A stretch of 22,057 nt of DNA from Ascoidea asiatica (taxonomy: Eukaryota > Ascomycota > Saccharomycetes > Ascoideales > Ascoideaceae): positions 1 to 22,057 of the forward strand of contig BCKQ01000044.1 of NCBI GenBank assembly GCA_001600695.1. The letters run 5' to 3'. Every line of letters starts with the position of its first letter. Within the stretch, counting starts at the first letter, position 1. Positions 1 to 6,453 of this stretch are shown piece after piece. The translations under genes were made by a program, and so were the position numbers. The notes below the pieces were generated by a model, which saw only the letters and a list, made by a program, of their open reading frames with translations, was not told the origin of the DNA and ran no database searches.

Positions 1-109
1 TGATGATAACCTGATATAGATTATAGATTAAAATAAAAAATTTTCTATATACAGACAATAGGTTGAATTCCATTTTGTGAGCTTTGATTTGCCATGTTGA
101 GAACACTGG

Positions 110-535
110 CTAGAGAAAGTAGTTTCTGAGGCCGTTTTTGGTGTCTGTAAAACCCAGACTCTTTCCTAATCGAGCCTCTTCAATGCTCTCCCTCAAATCG
201 ATTATAATACTTTCAGCCAACAATAAAAAAATGCTCCACAACAATAGTGAGTTTGGAATTTCATTAAACTAATATTCACACAATACGCCTCCTATTATTT
301 CGCAACCCAGACATCTAGGCAGGAAATGTGGTAGTTATTAATGCCCTTTTCATAGTATTCAATAAGTGATTGTTCAGATTGAAGATATCAATATATTCCC
401 TTTTTGGTGAATTCAATGGAACAAAGAAATAAGATGGACTTGATATCAAATGTGAACATGGATATCATCAAGTAACACTTTGCTATTGATAAGAACATAA
501 CACAATATTCTACAGTAAAGCAATAACATACTAAT
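110..535 (-). pseudogene. Possible decayed ORF, family not recognised
   Basis: On the minus strand, one frame running from about 535 down to about 190 is unusually open for AT-rich DNA. It is broken by a TGA near 392 and a TAA-TAG pair near 300. The segment around residues SEQSLIEYYEKGINNYH looks protein-like. Below about 230 a different frame becomes open and reads through RESIEEARLGKSLGF to a TAG at 110-112, as expected after a frameshift. Local GC (positions 60-350) is higher than in the surrounding spacers, which fits former coding DNA. I recognise no family and see no intact start. It could also be chance, because stops are only about a third to a half as frequent as random expectation. 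Confidence 0.22.
398..407 (+). promoter_or_regulatory. Mcm1-type site upstream of the a-pheromone-like gene
   Basis: The 10-mer CCCTTTTTGG matches the Mcm1 P-box consensus CCYWWWNNGG exactly and lies 323 bp before the ATG at 730. HMG-box-type motifs flank it: ATTGTT at 369-374 and AACAAAG at 420-426. In non-Saccharomyces yeasts a-specific genes are activated by Mcm1 with the HMG protein a2, so the combination is suggestive. The spacing (13-23 bp) is looser than in described operators. Confidence 0.35.
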
Positions 536-604
536 CAATTCCTCACAACTTCACTATTCAAACTCAATTCATTCAACATTTTATATCTTATAGATTCAAA
601 TCAA

Positions 605-612
605 TATAAATA
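605..612 (+). promoter_or_regulatory. TATA box of the a-pheromone-like gene
   Basis: TATAAATA lies 118 bp before the ATG at 730, a normal distance for a yeast TATA element. The same octamer occurs about 205-220 bp before both transporter starts. The stretch between here and the ATG is C/T/A-rich with few G residues, as in yeast 5' leaders. Confidence 0.5.
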
Positions 613-729
613 TGAGACTTTTCATCCTTTTTTTGATAATCCATTAATCTACTTTTTATCATCAATTATTCAATTATCAAATTAATTCCTATAATTATCT
701 AACTCTACTCAANTCAACTTCTATTCAAA

Positions 730-932
730 ATGCAATCTACTTCAAACACTCAATCTCAATCTCCAAAAGATCAAGATCTTCCATGTAAGTATTATAGATA
801 CATTTCTGAAATACAATAAAAGATGAATAAAACAATGGCAATCCCTCTTCATATACTCTTCCTCNATCACAATTACTAACAACCCATTTTATAGCTGGTA
901 CAACTGTTCCTTCAGGATGTGTTATTGCTTAA
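730..932 (+). CDS. Spliced a-factor-like farnesylated pheromone precursor (30 aa)
   Basis: Joining 730-784 to 895-932 gives a 30-residue ORF ending in TAA at 930-932. The product starts MQSTSNTQSQ and ends PSGTTVPSGCVIA. The last four residues form a CAAX box (Cys27-Val-Ile-Ala), the signal for farnesylation, AAX removal and carboxymethylation. S. cerevisiae a-factor precursors also begin with MQ, have a Ser/Thr/Gln/Lys-rich pro-segment and end in CVIA. By analogy the mature peptide would be the 11-12 residues ending at Cys27, released by Ste24- and Axl1-type proteases and exported by a Ste6-type transporter. The aromatic core of the Saccharomyces pheromone is absent. Without splicing the frame ends 12 codons into the intron with no CAAX box. 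Splicing therefore creates the prenylation signal. Alternative: another small prenylated peptide. Confidence 0.7.
785..894 (+). other. Spliceosomal intron (110 nt)
   Basis: The 5' splice site is GTAAGT at 785-790. A perfect yeast branch sequence TACTAAC lies at 874-880. The 3' splice site is TAG at 892-894, 14 nt after the branch sequence. The intron splits a Ser codon (T at 784, CT at 895-896). This is the only place in the window where I found a TACTAAC box together with a good donor and acceptor. An ambiguous base sits at 865, just before the branch site. Confidence 0.85.
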
Positions 933-1125
933 GTTATGACTGAATGTTAAGCAGCCGATGACGAGTAATGGTTAAATATAAGGATATCTAGCTTTTGGTT
1001 ATATTGAAAATGTTTTCCTATTAGTTTTCAGCTGCTTTCTATTTTATTTCTTTTTGCTTTCACCCTTTTACCTATAAAAAATCATAAAAAAAAAAAACAT
1101 TTTAATGAAAAAATAACAAAAAAAC

Positions 1126-1156
<31 letters not shown>

Positions 1157-1461
1157 TTTCTTTTATTTTGATGAATAAATATTAATTTTGATTCAATATT
1201 CTATCTTGTAGTTCTGTCTATGTTATTCAACAGTCTTCATAACATAGTGATGGTGTTTGCAAAATAACTTTAGCCAGCAAAAGATGATTGAAAAAAGCAG
1301 GAGATTTGATTGAATCCGGCGAGGAACAGTATTTCATTATTTCCATGTCCGCGGATCTTGTTCACAGCTGTTTTTAAGCACAGAGCTGACTTTTATTTCA
1401 AACAGCAATAAGAAGAGCCAATATCAACAACAGAAACAGGTTCTTCTTCTTTTTTAATAGC
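933..1461. other. Spacer: 3' region of the small gene and distal transporter promoter
   Basis: No gene is apparent. The first 230 bp become A- and T-tract rich (poly-A near 1086-1097), plausible 3'-end DNA for the pheromone-like gene. Sequence after 1200 is less AT-rich and leads into the long promoter region of the transporter at 2768. Confidence 0.5.
1125..1164 (+). repeat. CTTTTT hexanucleotide microsatellite
   Basis: A cytosine recurs every six bases (1136, 1142, 1148, 1154, 1160) within an otherwise pure T tract that starts at 1126. It is a simple polypyrimidine repeat with no coding potential. Confidence 0.85.
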
Positions 1462-1464
1462 TTG

Positions 1465-1755
1465 ATGGATATGGGTGTCATACTGAGTAAACCATTACTA
1501 GCCACTAGTACTAAAGGCGATTTTAAGACTGTCCAATTCCCACGGGCAATTGTTGGAGAAATATGGAGCATTGAAGGAAGAAAGTCAGAAGATTTTTATG
1601 CTGGCTACCACTACTACCAAATTGATGAAAATTATTCTATAAGAAAACCGGAAAAACTTCCAGTTATTCAGGATGTATTGCAGAAAACATTTGTATTTGA
1701 GGCAGAGAAAAATAACGCATTTTCACAGCAAAAGAATAAACTGACCTGCTTCTAA
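1465..1755 (+). CDS. Doubtful small ORF, 96 aa
   Basis: An ATG at 1465 opens a 96-codon frame ending at TAA 1753-1755, with a mixed amino-acid composition (motif VGEIWSIEGRKSEDFYAGY) and higher GC than the surroundings. I do not recognise the product. It lies inside what otherwise looks like the promoter of the transporter at 2768 and contains one of the CGGANNA sites (1649-1655). The sequence before the ATG (T-rich, then TAATAG at 1455-1460) resembles a 3' splice site, but I see no branch sequence or upstream exon. Chance ORFs of this size are expected in a 22-kb window, so it may be spurious. Confidence 0.2.
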   Translation: MDMGVILSKPLLATSTKGDFKTVQFPRAIVGEIWSIEGRKSEDFYAGYHYYQIDENYSIRKPEKLPVIQDVLQKTFVFEAEKNNAFSQQKNKLTCF

Positions 1756-2051
1756 TTTAATACCATCTCCAATTATTCATAGTTATTCTCCCAAGCAACT
1801 TGTTTTTCCGGTTCTCTGAGCAGGCTTCTTTAGAGAAGATCTGCAAAGAAAATATTTCAAACAAGGTCTGTAAAGAAATATTATTCAAAAAGCTTACAAA
1901 TAATTTCTCCGAGAGTAATAATTTATCCGTGATTTTAATTATTCGTTTTTCAATTTTCCGGGGGGAATAAGTGAAAGTTGTGAAATAATAATTCATACCA
2001 GGGTTTTCACGTTACTGATAATCTTCACAGCCTTTGGGAACAGCCGGATTA
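1649..2051. promoter_or_regulatory. Cluster of Rgt1-type sites upstream of the first transporter
   Basis: Six CGGANNA matches on either strand occur here: 1649-1655, 1804-1810, 1905-1911, 1923-1929, 1954-1960 and 2045-2051. CGGANNA is the binding sequence of Rgt1, which represses HXT genes when glucose is absent. By base composition fewer than one match would be expected in this span. The cluster lies 0.7-1.1 kb before the transporter ATG, far upstream for a yeast promoter but typical for regulated HXT genes. Confidence 0.6.
1953..1963 (+). promoter_or_regulatory. Mig1-type glucose-repressor site
   Basis: ATTTTCCGGGG matches the Mig1 consensus WWWWTSYGGGG at every position and overlaps the Rgt1-type site at 1954-1960. 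Mig1 represses high-affinity HXT genes at high glucose, so the overlap would suit a transporter expressed at low glucose. Confidence 0.45.
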
Positions 2052-2767
2052 ATTCTCACTGATGATCGAGAAACTAAACATCAGACTCTATTAAGTTAAT
2101 CCTTTTTATAGTTTATGCTGTTATATTGTCACCAAACACGAGTAAATAACTGGATAGAGCCAGAGTGGATTAATGTAGCTCAGGGTGTTTATTCATTCAC
2201 CAGACATAATGATTACACTCACCGGATACCATGGGTAATGAAATATGAGATAATAGAAATATGGAATATGGAATATGGAATAACTGAAATGGCTGTAGAG
2301 GAAATTTAGCTTCCTCCACATTTTCGTTTTAGATCAATCGAATAATGGTATCCCATAGCTTCTTCACCCACATTTCGAGCAAGGAAATTCATCCAATGAG
2401 TAGTGGAAAAAAATGAAAAAAAAATTAATGAAAAAATAATTAAAAAACTAAGTGAAAAATATTCAAAAAATAAGTGAAAAAAATAAATGAAAAAGACAAA
2501 TCCAAAAAACCTAAAATCATCCAATCCATACAATTATTATAACCGAAAGACTTTGTATAAATATCTCCACATTTACTGCCATTTACTAATCCCAAGTTCC
2601 AATTTTTATCTTCCAATTATCATAAAAAAGAAATAATTCCATTCTATAATATCAATCATCTATTTANAAATTAAATCAATATATTAATAAATCAAAATTT
2701 CAATAAACAATCAAATAGGAGAAAAAAAAATAAGAACAGAGATCAACCAATAGAGTTTTAATCTGAA
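2052..2767. promoter_or_regulatory. Proximal promoter and 5' leader of the first transporter
   Basis: No convincing gene is present. TATAAATA at 2556-2563 is the likely TATA element, 205 bp before the ATG. The leader from about 2600 is A/T-rich and ends in an A-tract and TCTGAAATG. A short direct repeat of ATGGAATATGG-type sequence lies near 2261-2281. Short ORFs on both strands near 2115-2530 are low in complexity and are treated as chance. Confidence 0.5.
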
Positions 2768-4429
2768 ATGTCAAACAATCCAAGCACTTTACCACCCACT
2801 CCAGAGGTTCATGATTCCNCCTCATTGAAGGCATCTGGAACTAATAGTTCCAATACAGGATCCCAAATCAATGAAAAACATGAAATGCAAGAAACAACAA
2901 ATGTTGCTCACCCAAGACCACCTATTCCTTGGGTGGTTGTTATGTTGGTGTTTTCAATTTCATTCTCTGGGTTTGTTTTTGGATGGGATACTGGTACCAT
3001 TGGTGGTATCACTGGTATGACTGCTTTCAAGAAGAGATTTGGTGATGTGAAGACCTANAACTCAGAAACAGGGGAATACACATATCGTTTCCATGAAGGT
3101 ATAGTTGGTATTTTGGTTGCTATTTTCAACATTGGATGTGCCTTTGGTGGTTTAGTTATTCCCAGACTTATTGGTGATAAACATGGTAGAAGATGGGGTA
3201 TTATTGCAGCCATGTGGGTTTATTTCGTTGGAATGATCATTCAAATCACTGCCAGACATTCAAGTAAATGGTATCAAATTTTAATTGGAAGAGCAGTTTC
3301 AGGTTTTGCAGTAGGAGCCACTTCAGTCTTGACACCCATGTTTATTTCTGAAAGTTCACCAAAGGAAATCAGAGGTGCTTTGGTTGTCATTTATCAATTG
3401 ATGATTACTTTAGGTATTTTCTGTGGTTATTGTTGTAATTATGCCACCAAAACACATTATGATGATGATAGACAATGGATGATTCCATTAGGTCTTACCT
3501 TTGCCTGGGGTTTTTTTGTCATGATAGCTGCCTTTTTCATGCCTGAAAGTTCCAGATTCTTAGTTGAGAATGATAGATTTGATGATGCCAGAGCTTCATT
3601 GGTGAGATTAAACAAGGGTAAATCAGATGAATTAATTGAGGAAGAATTAAATGAACTTAAATCTGCAGTTCAATTGGAAAGAGAACAAACTCCTCAATAT
3701 GGTTTTGGAACTCAATTCAAGGAAATGTTTACTGGAGATCCAAGATTAGGATTCAGATTATTAACAGGTGTTTGTCTTATGTCTTTCCAACAATTGACTG
3801 GTAATAATTATTTCTTCTATTATGGAAGTTCATTATTTGATAATGTTGGTATGTCAGATGGTTTTATAACTTCTATTATTTTAGGTGCAGTTAATTTTGG
3901 AGCAACATTTTTAGGTATTTATATGGTTGAAAAATTAGGTAGAAGAGCTTGTTTATTAATAGGATCATATTGGATGTTTATTTGTATGATGATATATGCT
4001 TCAGTTGGAGCTTTTGATTTAAACACAAGTTCAGTTGGAGGAGCTGGTGGATATGTTATGATTGTATTCACATGTCTTTATATTGCAGCATTTGCATGTA
4101 CTTGGGGTCCAGTTTGTTTTGTTGTTGTTTCTGAGATATATCCATTAAGAATTAAATCAATGGCTATGGCAATTGCAACNTCAGCTAATTGGATTTTTAA
4201 TTTTATTATTTCATTATGTACTCCATTTATTACTGATAGAATTGGATATAAATTTGGTTATGTATTTGCATTTTGTTTATTATTCTCAGGTATTTTTGTT
4301 CAATTTTATGTTCCAGAAACTAAAGGATTAGGTCTTGAGGAAGTTGATAAATTATATGANTTAACCAAAGGTAGATCAAGAATGTTTCTTGCTAGAAAAG
4401 AATTAACTAAATCTCAAGGATATGCTTAG
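2768..4429 (+). CDS. HXT-family hexose transporter (553 aa), upstream copy
   Basis: This is a major facilitator superfamily sugar porter of the plasma membrane, moving glucose and related hexoses by facilitated diffusion. After a polar N-terminus (1-52), twelve membrane segments begin at SFSGFVFGWDTGTIGG (66-80). Family signatures in order are GDKHGRR (136-142), PESSR (259-263), QQLTGNNYFFYYG (341-353), EKLGRR (388-393), VSEIYPLRIKS (454-464) and PETKG (516-520). The Asn in AVNFGAT (376) corresponds to the helix-8 Asn of Hxt7/Gal2 that influences hexose versus pentose preference. Length matches fungal HXT proteins. It is a close paralog of the gene at 11248. Four ambiguous bases occur; the homologous copy implies Tyr at residue 97. 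The first ATG follows an A-rich leader. Exact substrate and affinity cannot be read from sequence. Confidence 0.95.
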   Translation: MSNNPSTLPPTPEVHDSXSLKASGTNSSNTGSQINEKHEMQETTNVAHPRPPIPWVVVMLVFSISFSGFVFGWDTGTIGGITGMTAFKKRFGDVKTXNSETGEYTYRFHEGIVGILVAIFNIGCAFGGLVIPRLIGDKHGRRWGIIAAMWVYFVGMIIQITARHSSKWYQILIGRAVSGFAVGATSVLTPMFISESSPKEIRGALVVIYQLMITLGIFCGYCCNYATKTHYDDDRQWMIPLGLTFAWGFFVMIAAFFMPESSRFLVENDRFDDARASLVRLNKGKSDELIEEELNELKSAVQLEREQTPQYGFGTQFKEMFTGDPRLGFRLLTGVCLMSFQQLTGNNYFFYYGSSLFDNVGMSDGFITSIILGAVNFGATFLGIYMVEKLGRRACLLIGSYWMFICMMIYASVGAFDLNTSSVGGAGGYVMIVFTCLYIAAFACTWGPVCFVVVSEIYPLRIKSMAMAIAXSANWIFNFIISLCTPFITDRIGYKFGYVFAFCLLFSGIFVQFYVPETKGLGLEEVDKLYXLTKGRSRMFLARKELTKSQGYA

Positions 4430-5067
4430 TTCCAAGATGTATTATCAATCACCTTTAAATTCTATTTCATTTATTCAATTTATAATGCAATATTCCCTTC
4501 TTTTTCAAAACGCTTTTTTTATTTTTATTATTGCCATGAAAGCTATGAGTGCTCATTAAAAAAAAAATCTTTTTTCTTTATCAATTTTAATTATTTATCA
4601 TTTATTTATTTTTTTTTTCAATTCTTAATAGAATCTTTATAGAATCTTTATAGATCTTTTTTAAAAATTTTTTAAATTTCTTTTATTTTACATCATTGAA
4701 TTTTATAATCAAACTATTTAATAATTATCTAGTATTGAATTATGAAATCATTGACATTTTAATTTTTAGTTTTTAATATATTCATTTTTTTTTTTCTTTT
4801 TGTAAGAATGACTATTTTTGTAGAATGAGATATAAAATTCTTTTAGAGTCTATCTTGCTGCAGCTCGAGGGAAATGTTAAGATTATTAATAGGATTAAAT
4901 TAATGTATTTTTTTGATTAATTCTTTTTGATATTATATTAAGTTTAATTGTTCCTCTCGAAATATTAATTCGAAAATTATTTTATTGTTGAAAGTAATAT
5001 TCGTCTATCAATGTTGAATAAGTGTTGATATTTTGTTTTCTTAGATGATGCAACAATCAATAAACAA

Positions 5068-5073
5068 CACGTG
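5068..5073. promoter_or_regulatory. CACGTG E-box
   Basis: The palindrome CACGTG, recognised in yeasts by Cbf1 or Pho4-type bHLH factors, lies 560 bp before the coiled-coil gene and 35 bp from a G1/S-type motif. Single occurrence, so functional status is uncertain. Confidence 0.3.
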
Positions 5074-5107
5074 CTTTAAAGAAGCCAATCATCCGGATTC
5101 TCTTAAG

Positions 5108-5569
5108 ACGCGAAAGGAAATAAACAACAACAACAAAGAAATCAGAAATAAAAGAAAGAAAAAAATAAACAAGAGTTCAAAAGAAGAAGAATAGTTCTTT
5201 TAATTTTAATTTGGTCTAAAGTAACAGACTATTTTATTTATAACTGATTGAGCTGAATTTAATATTTCTCGTTTGTAAAATTACCAAAGGTATCAGAATA
5301 CATTTACTTTGGCCTCATTAAATCAATTGCAACAACTTATTTCTACAACTTAGCTGTTTTTAGTGGAAACAAGATAATTAGGTTTTACTTTTTATTTTCT
5401 TTTGTGGCTTCGAATAGTATCCAGTAAGAGAAAATCCAAAAGTGACACCCAGTTTCAAAAATTGTATAACTCCAATAATTATATAAATAATCAAGTTAGC
5501 TTCTATTTCGTTTATCTATCAATAAGTTTTTTCTTTCTTTTTTTTCAAATAACTCTTCACAATTCGCGT
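5108..5569. promoter_or_regulatory. Pair of G1/S (MBF/SBF-type) motifs
   Basis: ACGCGAAA at 5108-5115 and the inverted copy TTCGCGT at 5563-5569 share the ACGCGAA core of MCB/SCB elements bound by MBF and SBF. They lie about 520 and 65 bp before the ATG at 5633. CG dinucleotides are scarce in this AT-rich DNA, so two matches are notable. They suggest late-G1 transcription, which would suit a mitotic spindle or kinetochore protein. Confidence 0.4.
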
Positions 5570-5632
5570 TAATCTTCTATCTTTATTTCCCAATCATCAA
5601 TTATACCCATTTATACATTTTACAAGAAAATT

Positions 5633-6419
5633 ATGTCCAAGCGAAATTCAAATAAAGAAAATGAAATTGATTTCCAATCAATTGATAATTCTACTCTGGA
5701 TTCAAATATTATTAAGAAAATTCCTCATGGTTTGAAAAAAAAAAGAGAAAGAAATTCAATCTCAAATTTTACTAAATCTTCGAATAATAGAACTTACTCA
5801 ATGCGAAGGAAAACTTATCATTCAAAATTAGATCTCAATAGAAGAAATATGGAATTGAATTTAACTCCAACCGCTACTAAGTTCAAAACAAGATCCTCTA
5901 ATAATAATGATATTATTAGTAATAACAATACTAATAATAACGATAATTCAAATTTTATAAATTCTTTGAGAAAGATTCCTTCAACTGTTCCAAGAAATTT
6001 ATCCAAACAGTTCAACCATATTTTTCTGGATGATGATTACTCACCAGCTGATAATCCTGATCAAAATATTCATGATCAAAATGATTTTAATTTAAGTTTT
6101 AAATCAAATAAAAAAAATTTAATATTAGCTCAAAAAAACTTAAATCAGAAACTAAATTCCATAAAAAGCCTGAGAAATTTTAAACCTACAAATAATATCA
6201 ATAATTCAAATAAAAGAAACTCGATCAATCTCAATGAAAGATTATCAATTACTCAGTCTTCTGATTTTATAGATATTGATTCTGAAGATTCTGATAATAA
6301 TACTAATACTCCATCAAAGTCAATCAAAAAGAAATCGAAAAAAAATAATGAGACTATAAACAAAAGTAATTTTAATAATGATCATATAAATAATAAGGAC
6401 AACAATGATAGCAATGATG

Positions 6420-6453
<34 letters not shown>

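Larger units (their letters stand above)
4430..5632. other. Intergenic: transporter 3' end and promoter of the coiled-coil gene
   Basis: No gene is seen. The first 400 bp are T-rich with many homopolymer tracts, as expected for a 3' UTR and terminator. A less AT-rich part (5040-5170) carries the likely upstream regulatory sites of the gene at 5633. The last 100 bp are pyrimidine-rich leader. Confidence 0.6.

Noticed and set aside
1-128. C/D snoRNA-like boxes (TGATGA at 1, CTGA near 11 and 125)
   Set aside because: The motifs are short and common in AT-rich DNA, the window edge hides any terminal stem, and no guide element can be tested.
1455-1465. 3' splice-site-like TAATAG just before the 96-codon ORF
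   Set aside because: No TACTAAC-like branch sequence and no plausible upstream exon or donor were found.
2115-2533. Short frames of 64 and 75 codons on opposite strands before the first transporter
   Set aside because: Low-complexity composition (Phe/Ser runs, repeated EYGI), position in the promoter, no conserved motif. Treated as chance.
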